64,000 nucleotides of DNA from Desulfosarcina widdelii (GTDB lineage Bacteria; Desulfobacterota; Desulfobacteria; Desulfobacterales; Desulfosarcinaceae). Below, in pieces: positions 26,820 through 35,802 of this stretch. The stretch's first letter is position 1, and each line of letters opens with the position of its first letter. The stretch covers positions 1,116,001 through 1,180,000 of the forward strand of contig NZ_AP021875.1 in the NCBI RefSeq assembly GCF_009688965.1. Reading direction: 5' to 3'. The translations under genes and the position numbers were made by a program. The notes beneath the pieces are model-generated. The model was given only the letters and a program-made list of their open reading frames with translations, was not told where the DNA came from and did not search any database.

Positions 26820-28022
26820 TTACGGCAGCGGGACCGAAGCCTTGTAAAGCGTCACTTCGCCGTTAAGGGCATAGTCCGAAAGGCCGGCGGGGACCAGCAG
26901 GCTGTCGCCCCTGGCCACGGTCATTTCCTCGGTTAAACCTTCGCAGCAGATCGTCCCCTCCCCGGATGTGCACAGGAGCAACTCCACACTTCTCTTTTTT
27001 GAAGAAACATAAGGCCGTTCAGGCGTGGCCTGGATTCGGCCGAGTGCGAACTCCTCGGCCGGGCAGGGATAGACCGTTTCGCCGGGTCGCAGCGGATTCG
27101 CCTGGATAATGTCCACCGGCGTGGGTGTGAAACGGACCACCCGCATCAGTTCTTCCACATCCACATGCTTGGGTGTCAAACCGCCGCGCAGTACGTTGTC
27201 CGAATTGGCCATCAGTTCGATCCCCACCCCATCCAGATAGGCGTGCAGCTGACCGGCAGGCAGATACATGGTCTGGCCTGGTTCCAGGCGGATAAGATTC
27301 AGCAGGACCGTCGATAGGATTCCTATATCCCCGGGATAAGCGCCGGCCAGTTTGATCATCCATTCGTAAACCGGCGAAGAGTTCTTCAAAAGCCCTGCTT
27401 TTTCGGTAATTTCCCTGCAGGCGGATTCCTTTTGATCCTCCGATAGTTTCATCATGGTTTCGAACAGATTCCGCAGCCCCTGGTTTCCCGGTTTCAAAAG
27501 CTCCGGCAGGGCTTTTTCGAGCACCTTTGGACAGACCGGTGTCATCAGCCGGTGGATCTCTTCCGTTGCGCGAAACCCGTTCAGCCCGAAGAAGGAAGTC
27601 AGGGCGCAGATAATTTCCGGTTTGTGATTGCTGTCCCGATAATTGCGGTCCGGTGCGTCCAATGGAATTCCCATCCGGTTTTCCCGTTCAAACCCTTCCT
27701 GGGCCTGGGATCTGCTGGGATGGGCCTGAATGGAAAGCGGTTGGGCCGCTGCCAGAACTTTGAACAGGTAGGGCAAGGCGCTGTCGAATTTCTCTACAGT
27801 TGATTTTCCTAATATTTCAAATGGATGTCTCTCGATCAGGCGTTGGAGCGGCAACCGTGCGCCGTGGTACAGGACCGTGGACGGCCCCTTGGGGTGCGTA
27901 CCCATCCACAATTCCGCTTGGGGATGTTCAGACGGAACGGATTGCCCGGTCAGCTCCGCGATGGCGGTCCGCGATCCCCAGGCGTAAGGCTGGATCACGT
28001 TTTCAAGGCGGTAAATTTGCAC
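26820..28022 (-). CDS. manA: Mannose-6-phosphate isomerase, class I
   Basis: Zinc enzyme converting mannose-6-phosphate and fructose-6-phosphate, feeding GDP-mannose and surface sugars; about 400 residues. Family marks are YRLENVIQPYAWGSRTAIAEL at the start, EHPQAELWMGTHPKGPS, LSIQAHPSRSQAQEGF with zinc ligands, NHKPEIICAL and the LPAGQLHAYLDG plus NSDNVLRGGLTPKHVD motifs. The frame opens at 28061, but a GTG at 28022 (VQIYRLEN) has GGAG 9 bases upstream and matches the usual N-terminus, so it is preferred. It is transcribed away from queE. Confidence 0.93.
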   Translation of the reverse strand: MQIYRLENVIQPYAWGSRTAIAELTGQSVPSEHPQAELWMGTHPKGPSTVLYHGARLPLQRLIERHPFEILGKSTVEKFDSALPYLFKVLAAAQPLSIQAHPSRSQAQEGFERENRMGIPLDAPDRNYRDSNHKPEIICALTSFFGLNGFRATEEIHRLMTPVCPKVLEKALPELLKPGNQGLRNLFETMMKLSEDQKESACREITEKAGLLKNSSPVYEWMIKLAGAYPGDIGILSTVLLNLIRLEPGQTMYLPAGQLHAYLDGVGIELMANSDNVLRGGLTPKHVDVEELMRVVRFTPTPVDIIQANPLRPGETVYPCPAEEFALGRIQATPERPYVSSKKRSVELLLCTSGEGTICCEGLTEEMTVARGDSLLVPAGLSDYALNGEVTLYKASVPLP

Positions 28023-28104
28023 GATTGTTTTCTCCAAAAGCATCGAACTATGGTTTGCCATCCTCCGGCACGTTGGTATATAGGATTCTCAATAAAATTC
28101 AGCT

Positions 28105-28250
28105 TAATTCTTGACAGTCTCGTAAAAAGTCGAAATTTTCATCTTTTCGTCATTCCGGCGCAAGCCGGAATCCAGCAATTTCAGTTGGTTCTGGATGCCG
28201 GATCAAGTCCGGCATGACGAATCTGGTACTTTTTACGGGTTCATCAATTC
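28105..28250 (+). repeat. MITE-like element, copy 5
   Basis: TCTCGTAAAAAGTCG border, TTTTCGTCATTCCGGCGCAA followed by GCCGGAATCC, GATGCCGGATCAAGTCCGGC followed by ATGACGA, then TTTTTACGGGTTCATCAATT. The outer AGTCTCGTAAAAAG and CTTTTTACGGGTTCAT form imperfect terminal repeats. It ends 8 bases before the queE start. Confidence 0.85.
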
Positions 28251-28258
28251 TTATTACC

Positions 28259-28903
28259 ATGAACCTTACGGTAAACGAAATCTTTTACAGTATCCAGGGA
28301 GAATCGGTTCACGCCGGGCTTCCTTGCGTTTTCGTGCGTCTGACCGGATGCAACCTGCGCTGCCGCTATTGTGATACCCGTTATGCATTTAATGAGGGAA
28401 GCACAATGGCAGTCGGGCAGATTTTAGATCGGGTTGCATCGTTTGGCTGCAGTCTGGTGGAAATCACCGGTGGGGAACCGCTGCTGCAGAAGGGCACCCC
28501 TGAACTGGCAACCGCCCTTCTGGCACAAGGTCACGAAGTCCTCGTGGAAACCAATGGTTCTTTGAACATTGATCGGGTGGACCGCCGCTGCAGCCGTATT
28601 ATGGACATCAAATGCCCTTCCAGCGGCGAGGCGTCCAAAAACGATGCGGACAACCTCGCGCGTCTTACCGCCAATGACCAGATCAAATTCGTCATCGGCG
28701 ATGAGGATGATTTTCGGTTTGCCCTTCAAACCCTGGACCGGATGCCCGATGTCCTGCCGCGTGACCGCATTCTCTTTTCCAACGTTGCCGAACAGTTGCC
28801 GCCGGATCTGCTGGCTCGCTGGATGCTGGATGCGCACATCCGTGCCCGGATGCAGATTCAATTACATACAGTCATCTGGCCCAATCGAGATTGCGGCGTT
28901 TGA
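28259..28903 (+). CDS. queE: 7-carboxy-7-deazaguanine synthase QueE
   Basis: Radical SAM enzyme making the deazaguanine ring of queuosine precursors, 214 residues. The N-terminal MNLTVNEIFYSIQGESVHAG is typical. The radical-SAM cluster cysteines are in GCNLRCRYCDTRYAF, a CxxxCxxC variant typical of QueE proteins, followed by VEITGGEPLLQ (SAM glycine motif), HEVLVETNGS and MDIKCPSSGEA. The open frame begins at 28214 inside the MITE-like repeat; the ATG at 28259 gives the family N-terminus. queC follows 250 bases later, beyond an inserted repeat. queD and queF are not seen here. Confidence 0.93.
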   Translation: MNLTVNEIFYSIQGESVHAGLPCVFVRLTGCNLRCRYCDTRYAFNEGSTMAVGQILDRVASFGCSLVEITGGEPLLQKGTPELATALLAQGHEVLVETNGSLNIDRVDRRCSRIMDIKCPSSGEASKNDADNLARLTANDQIKFVIGDEDDFRFALQTLDRMPDVLPRDRILFSNVAEQLPPDLLARWMLDAHIRARMQIQLHTVIWPNRDCGV

Positions 28904-28904
28904 G

Positions 28905-29103
28905 AATGAGTTCCTTAGAGGCCCGATATCGGCGTTACGCTTCATCCCTCGTCACTGCGGAGTACGTTCAGGTACGCCTCGCTCCTCGGGATGGAACATA
29001 AAGGTTCGCCGTACGGATGATGACCGATTTGCTGTTCGCTTGCTCACGCTCGCTTTCGCGGCCCGCAAGCCTTGATCTCGGGCCTCTAAGAAACTCATTA
29101 AGC
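28905..29103. repeat. MITE-like element between queE and queC
   Basis: Inverted relative of the 17.8 kb element: GCCCGATATCGGCGTTACGC (28921-28940), CACTGCGGAGTACGTTCAGG, TTGCTGTTCGCTTGCTCACG and GCCCGCAAGCCTTGATCTCG (29061-29080). The ends GAGTTCCTTAGAGGCCCGA and TCGGGCCTCTAAGAAACTC are inverted copies, so it is bounded by terminal repeats of about 19 bases. Confidence 0.8.
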
Positions 29104-29152
29104 ATAACTTCATTTAATTGAAGCAATTTATTTGTTATTGCAGGAGATATCA

Positions 29153-29848
29153 ATGAACGAAATAAAAAAGGCCGTCGTATTGTCCAGCGGCGGGTTGGAT
29201 TCCACCACGGTGCTGGCCATGGCCGCTGACCAGGGATTTGAGATCTACAGTCTCAGTTTTGCCTATGGCCAGCGGCACGATTTCGAATTGCAGGCGGCCG
29301 AAAAAGTGGCCGTTGCCATGGGGATCAAGCGTCACCTGATCGCCCGCGTGGATCTTGGATCCGTGGGCGGATCGGCGCTGACCGCCGATATTGCGGTTCC
29401 AAAATCCCGTAGCGAATCGACCATGTCCGCCGAAATACCTGTCACCTATGTACCGGCCCGCAACACGATTTTTCTATCCTATGCCCTGGCCTGGGCCGAG
29501 GTGCTGGGCGCATGGGACATCTTCATCGGCGTGAACGCGGTGGATTACAGCGGTTACCCTGACTGCCGGCCGGAATACATTCAGGCCTTCGAAACCATGG
29601 CCAATCTGGCCACCAAGGCGGCCGTGGAGGGCCAAGGCCACATGACAATCCATACCCCACTGATCCAAATGACCAAAGCCCAGATCATTCAGGCGGGAAC
29701 GGCCTTGGGTGTGGATTACGGCATCACCCACAGTTGCTACGACCCCGCTCCTGACGGACGGGCCTGCGGGTGCTGCGATGCGTGCATCCTGCGTAAAAAC
29801 GGATTCGCGGCAGCTGGCATTACAGACCCCACACCCTATGCCGGTTGA
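29153..29848 (+). CDS. queC: 7-cyano-7-deazaguanine synthase QueC
   Basis: ATP-dependent enzyme turning 7-carboxy-7-deazaguanine into preQ0, 231 residues. The P-loop-like PP-motif [18 protein letters not shown] opens the protein; [11 protein letters not shown] and [20 protein letters not shown] are family stretches. The zinc site is [21 protein letters not shown], with four Cys. Start ATG at 29153 has AGGAG 8 bases upstream; the frame opens at 29132 without support. With queE upstream it forms a split queuosine pair. Confidence 0.95.
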   Translation: MNEIKKAVVLSSGGLDSTTVLAMAADQGFEIYSLSFAYGQRHDFELQAAEKVAVAMGIKRHLIARVDLGSVGGSALTADIAVPKSRSESTMSAEIPVTYVPARNTIFLSYALAWAEVLGAWDIFIGVNAVDYSGYPDCRPEYIQAFETMANLATKAAVEGQGHMTIHTPLIQMTKAQIIQAGTALGVDYGITHSCYDPAPDGRACGCCDACILRKNGFAAAGITDPTPYAG

Positions 29849-29879
29849 TAATCAAGGCGACAACCTAACATCTTTGTTA

Positions 29880-30016
29880 AAGCCATATGTTGATATGCCC
29901 CAAGCCCGTCATGCCGGGCTTGATCCGGTATCCAGAACATATTGAAATGACTGGATTCCGGCATCCGCCGGAATGACGCCAACTCTCGATTTCAGACTTT
30001 GTACGAGTTCATCAAC
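29880..30016 (-). repeat. MITE-like element, copy 6
   Basis: CCCGTCATGCCGGGCTTGAT followed by CCGGTATCCAG, then CTGGATTCCGGCATCCGCCG followed by GAATGACG and the border TTTGTACGAGTTCATCAACG. Same family as the elements at 4.7, 17.6, 21.3 and 28.1 kb, in inverted orientation. Confidence 0.8.
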
Positions 30017-30043
30017 GTTGCGAACGCGAAAGGAGAAACTCAA

Positions 30044-30697
30044 ATGGAATTTGCCGTGGTTCTTGTGTTGGCGGTTGCGCTGCTGGCGGGACTGATCCAG
30101 GCTGAAAAAACAAACTCCCCTAAAAAGATCCTGACCTTCAAAACGCCCCTGTCGCTGTTATTCATCGTTGCCTGGACCCTTCAGCCGTCCCAAAACCCTT
30201 TTTTCTCCGGCCTGATTCTGGCAGCCCTGGTGTTTTGCCTGGGAGGCGACGTTCTTTTGGGGATGGGGTCTGACAAGGCTTTTCTCGGCGGTCTGGTCAG
30301 TTTCTTGCTGGGCCATGTGATGTATACAGCAGCCTTTTTTACGGCCGCTCGGGTCGGCACGATCATGGCCGTGGCCATGATCGTGCTCCTTTTTGCGGCT
30401 GCCTTAGTCTGGCGCTGGCTGGGCCCCCATCTGGAAGAGATGAAGGTGCCTGTGCTGGCCTACATGGTCGTTATCAGCATTATGGTGTGCGCCGCGGCAG
30501 GACTGGCCGCCAATGCAGCCCTGCCGGGGACCGCGCGAGCTGTCATCCTGCTCGGAGCCGTCCTGTTTTACATCTCGGACCTTTTCGTGGCCCGCCAGCG
30601 CTTTCTGGTGGATGCCATCGTTAACCGGCAAATCGGCCTGCCCCTTTATTATTCCGCCCAGTTCCTGCTGGCATTTTCAGCGGGTTGGGTGCCATGA
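30044..30697 (+). CDS. YhhN/TMEM86-family membrane protein
   Basis: Integral membrane protein of 217 residues with about eight hydrophobic helices. The pattern FCLGGDVLLGMGSDKAFLGGLVSFLLGHVMYTAAFF, with a conserved Gly-Asp-Leu-like pair and His, and the late FYISDLFVARQRFLVDAIVNR, are those of the YhhN family. Eukaryotic TMEM86B is a lysoplasmalogenase; the bacterial role is not firmly known. ATG at 30044 follows AGGAG by 9 bases. The stop lies 4 bases from that of the convergent helicase gene. Confidence 0.85.
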   Translation: MEFAVVLVLAVALLAGLIQAEKTNSPKKILTFKTPLSLLFIVAWTLQPSQNPFFSGLILAALVFCLGGDVLLGMGSDKAFLGGLVSFLLGHVMYTAAFFTAARVGTIMAVAMIVLLFAAALVWRWLGPHLEEMKVPVLAYMVVISIMVCAAAGLAANAALPGTARAVILLGAVLFYISDLFVARQRFLVDAIVNRQIGLPLYYSAQFLLAFSAGWVP

Positions 30698-30701
30698 ACG
30701 T

Positions 30702-33629
30702 TCACCAATCCACCGGCAGCCTCACGATTTGCTCGGCCTTGTTGCGGAACAGTACGTAACGATTCTCGCGACCGAACCGGAACAGATCCCGGGTGATGGC
30801 CACATCCGACCGGCAGTATTCAAGAATTTTGGCCATCTTGCCCTCTTTCCACCAGCGCAACGCGTCCAGGCCGTCGGCCGTTTTGCCGGCATCCAGTGTC
30901 TCCGAGGCCAGGTGGTCCAGCGAAAGGCGATAGCCCAGCCGTTCCTTGACTTTTTCCAGCAGGTCCAGGGTGGGAATGCACCCGAAATCCATATCGGTGT
31001 AGGCGGAAAGCACCCGATAGTCGAATCGCTTGATGTTGAACCCGATCACCAGATCCAGTTCCCGAAGCTTTTCAAACAATGCCGGGACCTGTCCCTCGAC
31101 ATATTCAAAGAAGGCATCTTCTTTCGAGTCATAGAGCACGGCACAGCTTACCTTCATTTGCGCGGCCCGGTGCCATCCGCCCACCTCCTTGGCGGACCGC
31201 TGGGTCTCGATGTCCAGCACGCCGTAACGAACCGCTGCACCATGGGCTTTTTTTTCGTCCGGAGAAATCTTCGCCTTTCCAGGCTCTCCATCTTCTTTTT
31301 CAGCAATCGAAAAAAAAGCCGGACTTTTCGGCGCCTGGCTATCCTTTAAGGCGTTCAATAAAAACAAAGCGGCATTTTTGTCGATGGGACGATTCCCGGA
31401 GCCGCATTTCGGCGAATGCACGCAGCTAGGGCAGCCGTTTTCACAGGGACAGTCGACAATGGCACCCCGGGTGACGTCCAGCAATTCCCGGCCCTGTTTG
31501 AAGGCCTGGATGCACAGCCCGGCACCTCCGGGCAATCCATCGTAGATAAAAATCCCGGCAGCCTCCAGTTGAGGATGGTAGTTGGTTGAAATGCCCCCTA
31601 AATCGTTGCGGTCCGCCATCACCAAAAGGGGGAAAACGCCAATGGCCGCGTGTTCCACGGCGTGAAGTCCCCCCATGACATGGATCCAGGCCGTTTCCGC
31701 CTGTCCGATAATTGCAGCGGGCACGCTAAACCAGAGCCCCTGGGTTTCGAAGGTCATGGGCGGCAGATCCAGAGGGCAGCGTTCGAGCACTTTACCGTTG
31801 CGGGTATCGATGCGGTCGTAACCGCTGACCTGTTCGGTGACCCGCAGCCTGCCGATGGCCATGGTGGTGGCGTAGACCGGCTTTTGCTCGAAAATTTCCA
31901 AAATTCGGGTATCCTTCGCGGATCGCACCCGGGTGTGGTAGAAAACCCGTGCGGCAGCGACACGGACCTTTCGCGTTTCCGGCTCCAGGGAGTTTACCCG
32001 AAAGGTTTGTCCGCGATGCAGGTAGATGGCGCCCGGATGGGCCTCCCGGTAGACCCGGAAACCGTCGATCTCTCCCAGCACCCGTTCGTCCGATTCATCG
32101 ACGATGACGAAACGGGAGCCGGAACCCCGCAGGTCCACATGACGATGGGGGCTTTTAAGCGGCGAGTAGCAGGTCGTGCCGTCGGCGCTCAGATAAAGCC
32201 GGCCGTCGGTGACCAAACGGTCGATGCCTGCTCTGAACGCCTCGGGTTTCAGCATGGGATCGTCGGTTTTCAGGGCGAGTTCCGCCGCCGCACACACCAG
32301 GTGCCGATCCATCACATCCGCATTGGCGGCGTTAACCACGGCGGCTTCCGCCGGCCGCTCTACCAGTTGCTCCGGATGCCGGATGAAAAACTGGTCCAGA
32401 GCATCCTCCCCGGCCACCAGAACCACCGCCGACTCCCGCCCGCTGCGCCCCACCCGTCCGCCGCGCTGCCAGGTGGCCACAATGGATCCCGGATAGCCCA
32501 CCAGAAGGCACAGATCCAGGCTGCCGATATCGATGCCCAGTTCCAGCGCGCTGGTGCTGATCACCGCCAGCAGTTCACCGGAGGCCAGTCTGGCTTCGAT
32601 CTCCCGCCTTTCCTCGGGCAGAAATCCGGCACGATAGGCGCTGATACGGTCGGCAAAGGCGCCGGAACGGTTTTTGGCCCAGATGGCCAAAAGCTCCGTC
32701 AGTTTGCGGGACTGGGTGTAAACGATAGTCCGCAGATTCCGGCTCAGGGCCGCCTTGAGCAGCATCAGGGTGGCAGTCAGGGGCCCGTCCACCGGATCGA
32801 TCACCAGTAGATGGCGCTTTCCCGTTCCTGCGGTACTTTCCTCGACGGTTTCCACGGTCAATCCGGTCAGTTGAAAAGCCAGTTCCTCGGGATTGGCCAC
32901 GGTGGCCGACGTGAACACGAAGGTGGGTGCCGCGCCATAGTGACGGCACAGTCGCATGAGGCGGCGGAACACCTGGGCCATGTGCGAGCCGAGGATGCCC
33001 CGGTAAGTATGCACCTCGTCAACGACCACGAAACGCAGCCGGGCCAGCAGATCGGCCCAGCGGTCATGATGGGGGCAGATAGAAAGGTGGATCATCTCCG
33101 GATTGGTCAAAAGGATGTGGGGTGGATTGTCGCGGATTTTCTTGCGCCGGTAGGCCGAGGTATCTCCGTCGTAAATCTCGGACCGCAGCTCTATCGGTGT
33201 GAGGTGGGAAGCGATTTGCCCGATGGTTTTGCGCTGATCCTGGGCCAATGCCTTCAACGGGTAAATGAAAAGGGCGCGAGCTTCCGGATCCTGAAAAACG
33301 GATTCGATTACCGGCAGGCAATAGGTCAGGGTTTTGCCGGAAGCCGTGGCGGTGGCGGCCACGACATGTTTCCCCTGACGGATCGCGTCCATGCTTTGAA
33401 CCTGATGGCGGTATAAACGGTCGATTCCAAGGTTCGCCAGCACGGCTTGAATGGGTTCGGGCCAGAGCTTGGCGGGGGTGGCGTACACCGGTTCGATGGG
33501 TGCGAACTCGCGATGGTAGGCCACCTGGCCTTCAAAGGGTTTGGCGGCTTTCAGGGCCAGGATGTATTCCTCGATGGGATGGCTGTGGGTCATGATTTCT
33601 TTCGCGTAAGCATTCACAGGATACCGCAT
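30702..33629 (-). CDS. MrfA-like helicase fused to MrfB-like RNase H-fold exonuclease
   Basis: DNA repair-type protein of 975 residues. The N-terminal half is a superfamily 2 helicase: ATATASGKTLTYCLPV (motif I, about 91-107), VVDEVHTYRG (motif II, DEVH, about 206), TSATVANPEEL (motif III), STSALELGIDIGSLD and QRGGRVGRSGR (motifs V, VI). A DUF1998-type Cys cluster follows near 728-745 (CPCENGCPSCVHSPKCG). From about 800 an RNase H/DEDD exonuclease domain begins (LDIETQ, GFNIKRFDYRVL, YCRSDVAITRD). In Bacillus these are two genes, mrfA (yprA) and mrfB (yprB), acting in mitomycin repair; here they are one chain. A start at 33593 (MTHSHPIEE) is also possible. Confidence 0.9.
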   Translation of the reverse strand: MRYPVNAYAKEIMTHSHPIEEYILALKAAKPFEGQVAYHREFAPIEPVYATPAKLWPEPIQAVLANLGIDRLYRHQVQSMDAIRQGKHVVAATATASGKTLTYCLPVIESVFQDPEARALFIYPLKALAQDQRKTIGQIASHLTPIELRSEIYDGDTSAYRRKKIRDNPPHILLTNPEMIHLSICPHHDRWADLLARLRFVVVDEVHTYRGILGSHMAQVFRRLMRLCRHYGAAPTFVFTSATVANPEELAFQLTGLTVETVEESTAGTGKRHLLVIDPVDGPLTATLMLLKAALSRNLRTIVYTQSRKLTELLAIWAKNRSGAFADRISAYRAGFLPEERREIEARLASGELLAVISTSALELGIDIGSLDLCLLVGYPGSIVATWQRGGRVGRSGRESAVVLVAGEDALDQFFIRHPEQLVERPAEAAVVNAANADVMDRHLVCAAAELALKTDDPMLKPEAFRAGIDRLVTDGRLYLSADGTTCYSPLKSPHRHVDLRGSGSRFVIVDESDERVLGEIDGFRVYREAHPGAIYLHRGQTFRVNSLEPETRKVRVAAARVFYHTRVRSAKDTRILEIFEQKPVYATTMAIGRLRVTEQVSGYDRIDTRNGKVLERCPLDLPPMTFETQGLWFSVPAAIIGQAETAWIHVMGGLHAVEHAAIGVFPLLVMADRNDLGGISTNYHPQLEAAGIFIYDGLPGGAGLCIQAFKQGRELLDVTRGAIVDCPCENGCPSCVHSPKCGSGNRPIDKNAALFLLNALKDSQAPKSPAFFSIAEKEDGEPGKAKISPDEKKAHGAAVRYGVLDIETQRSAKEVGGWHRAAQMKVSCAVLYDSKEDAFFEYVEGQVPALFEKLRELDLVIGFNIKRFDYRVLSAYTDMDFGCIPTLDLLEKVKERLGYRLSLDHLASETLDAGKTADGLDALRWWKEGKMAKILEYCRSDVAITRDLFRFGRENRYVLFRNKAEQIVRLPVDW

Positions 33630-33723
33630 CTGCTTTGTTCCCGGGCACTGATATGGTTGACAGTTGTCAAGAGAAAAAATAACTCCCTGCCAACTGTTTT
33701 TCAGCGGTCCTTGTCAGTGCTAT

Positions 33724-33921
33724 GTTCCAGGGCACTCAAAGGAGCGGAACCAGAGTTGCGACGGTTGATCACTCTGATATTCGCGGATTGGATACCGCAT
33801 GACATAGCTTCGTCGTGGAGCTGCCTCGGTCTTGATTCGGGAGTTCGGCCAAACGACCTATCCAATAGTGCCCTCGAGGGTTCTCCTGACCGTGGTTGCG
33901 CCCCTGTAACTGCCCTGGAAC
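33724..33921 (-). ncRNA. Candidate bridge/seek RNA of the IS element
   Basis: The non-coding part after the transposase is bracketed by a perfect 11-base inverted repeat, GTTCCAGGGCA at 33724-33734 and TGCCCTGGAAC at 33911-33921. A transcript would thus be closed by a stem and span 198 bases, near the size of known IS110 guide RNAs (about 180 bases). IS1111-type elements encode theirs downstream of the transposase (established knowledge). The loops that would pair with target and donor cannot be assigned without the empty site. Confidence 0.5.
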
Positions 33922-33991
33922 GTTGTTGGATTTGTTTGTTAAATGATCTCCGTTAGATTGTTGCCAGTTGTTCTTTGATTATCTGTTTGGG

Positions 33992-35107
33992 TTAGTTGTT
34001 TGCCGGTACTTCAATTTCATTTGCGATTGCCCACATGAATCCGCATAGTTCCCGTGCAATGGCCGTTACGACAACTTGTTTCGCTTTTCCTTTGTTCCAT
34101 AGTCGACGGTAGCGAGAGCAAAGCCGGAGTTGCGCCTTCCACGAAATATCACAGACGGATTCTGGCAGGCCTTCTTGTCGTTTGAGCAATGCCCGGCTGA
34201 CCCGGGCCGGCAGCCGATATGCCCAGGCTGCCTCGGTCAGGACACGGCGGACATGTCCATTTCCAGCTTTGGTAATCGGACCGCGCTTTGTTTTTGGACC
34301 ACTGGAGTGCTCCGACGGCACCAGACCCAGATAGCTCATCAGTTCGCTTGGTGTTTGGAACCGTTTCAGGTCGCCGATCTCGGCAACGGTCGTGGCCGCC
34401 ACAATTGTTGAGACACCGCGCATGCTCTGAAGTGCCTGAACAATTGGGTACAGCTGCCATTCGGGCAGTAGCTGTTGGATTTGTTCGGTCAATCGTTGTG
34501 CGCGTTCTTTGCATTGATTCACGGTGCCGATATACTCTTGCAGGACGACCTGTTGGGACTGATGAGGCATCTTGATGTCAGACAGCCAGCGCATATGGGC
34601 TATGCTCCACGGCGATCCACCCGTATAGCGGATCCCACTGCGAAGGAGGAAAGATAGCAGACGATGTTTACTTCTTTTCTCGTCATTTTTTACATCTTCC
34701 CTGGCTCGGGTCAAATCCCTGATGGCTTCGTCTTCGGCACGGGGAACGTAGACAGCGGTAAGGTTGCCGGAACGATGCAGACGGGCCAGCATCAGAGCAT
34801 CGCGACGATCATTTTTGATTTGGTTTCCACTGGGCTTGGGAATCCTGGATGGTGCGACCACATCACAATCGAATCCCTGATCGGAAAGATGGCGATAGAT
34901 CTGATAGCCACAAGGACCGGCTTCGTACACAAAGTGTAGTCGGTTGCCCGTGCTGACCAGTTTGCGAACGACCTTGTCCAAGGTGGAAAGAGTGCCATCG
35001 ATTTTGCCATAATGACGCACTTGTCCTTTACGGCCTTCGTCAGCAATTGCGATATCAATGGAATTTTTATGGACGTCCATACCGATAAATGTGTTATGCT
35101 TTGTCAT
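33992..35107 (-). CDS. IS110-family transposase (DEDD)
   Basis: Site-specific transposase of 371 residues. The N-terminal RuvC-like DEDD domain is clear: FIGMDVHKNSIDIAIADEG (first Asp), HFVYEAGPCGYQIYRHL (Glu) and IKNDRRDALMLARLHRSG (Asp pair). The C-terminal Transposase_20 domain has LQSMRGVSTIVAATTVAEIG, SYLGLVPSEHSSGPKTKRG and GNGHVRRVLTEAAWAYR with the catalytic Ser region. The frame opens at 35170, but ATG at 35107 has AAGGAGG 8 bases upstream and the usual N-terminus. It appears intact, so the element may be active. Confidence 0.95.
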   Translation of the reverse strand: MTKHNTFIGMDVHKNSIDIAIADEGRKGQVRHYGKIDGTLSTLDKVVRKLVSTGNRLHFVYEAGPCGYQIYRHLSDQGFDCDVVAPSRIPKPSGNQIKNDRRDALMLARLHRSGNLTAVYVPRAEDEAIRDLTRAREDVKNDEKRSKHRLLSFLLRSGIRYTGGSPWSIAHMRWLSDIKMPHQSQQVVLQEYIGTVNQCKERAQRLTEQIQQLLPEWQLYPIVQALQSMRGVSTIVAATTVAEIGDLKRFQTPSELMSYLGLVPSEHSSGPKTKRGPITKAGNGHVRRVLTEAAWAYRLPARVSRALLKRQEGLPESVCDISWKAQLRLCSRYRRLWNKGKAKQVVVTAIARELCGFMWAIANEIEVPANN

Positions 35108-35503
35108 GACCTGCCTCCTTGATTTTGGCTCTGTGTTGGGGTTTATCAGACGACATCCAACATAACCCACGTTTGCAAGGATGGCAGGTTTTTTTATCCG
35201 GGATTGCTGCGGAGTCCAGCGAAAATCATCATGGCCGAGAATGGGCCCCTAAAAATGCTCGTCGGAGGTCATGATGGATTTTCGCGGGTTGCTCTCATAG
35301 ATTCACCGTGTTGCTCGGTCTAAACTGTCAACCATTATGTCTTGAAGGTTGACCACCAAACCGTCTGCATGCCCGGCGCCTTACATCTGCGGCACCCTGT
35401 AAACGCTTACTGATCAGGCAGTTGCGGTACATTGGGCATTTCAACCCCATGAACGGGTACGCTTTCGTGGTGCGCCACCCGATGCTTTTATGTTCAGTAT
35501 GTC

Positions 35504-35531
35504 TTGAAAAACTGAAAAAATACGCTATAGT
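35504..35531 (+). promoter_or_regulatory. Sigma-70-type promoter candidate
   Basis: TTGAAA at 35504-35509, 16 bases, TATAGT at 35526-35531. It points toward the CorC-like gene with a leader of about 260 bases. The gap 35336-35802 otherwise holds nothing I can name. Confidence 0.5.
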
Positions 35532-35802
35532 AACGTTGTTCGAGCAAGGCAGATCGCCAAATAACGAGCGGCAACCCTCACCCCAAAAGGCCCTGCTGCC
35601 CTGGACGGGAAGGGCCACTATCGCATGACACCATCTCCCAATTCAAGAGGAAGGCATTAGCGTTGGACGATCCTTTTTTATCCGGCCCGGGTAACGTTTG
35701 CCCGAACGGGATGCAAGTTCGCTTCGCTTGCTTTGCATGTAAGCCAAACCGACTGATCGGTTTTCATCCCTGCCCATGCACCGGCCATACAGGAGCAGGC
35801 GG

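Larger units (their letters stand above)
33653..35335 (-). mobile_element. IS110/IS1111-family insertion sequence
   Basis: One transposase gene lies between a perfect 12-base inverted repeat, ATGGTTGACAGT at 33653-33664 and its complement at 35324-35335, giving 1683 bases. IS110 elements proper lack such repeats while the IS1111 subgroup has short subterminal ones, so IS1111-type is favoured. The 339 bases downstream and 228 bases upstream of the gene are non-coding and structured. At 35219-35236 and 35267-35285 a GCGAAAATC...ATCATG hairpin is present. The true ends may lie slightly outside the repeats. No target duplication was identified. Confidence 0.82.

Noticed and set aside
35340-35640. 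Small open frame (35422-35628) after the IS110-like element
   Set aside because: No homology motif or ribosome site; a sigma-70-type promoter for the next operon lies within it.
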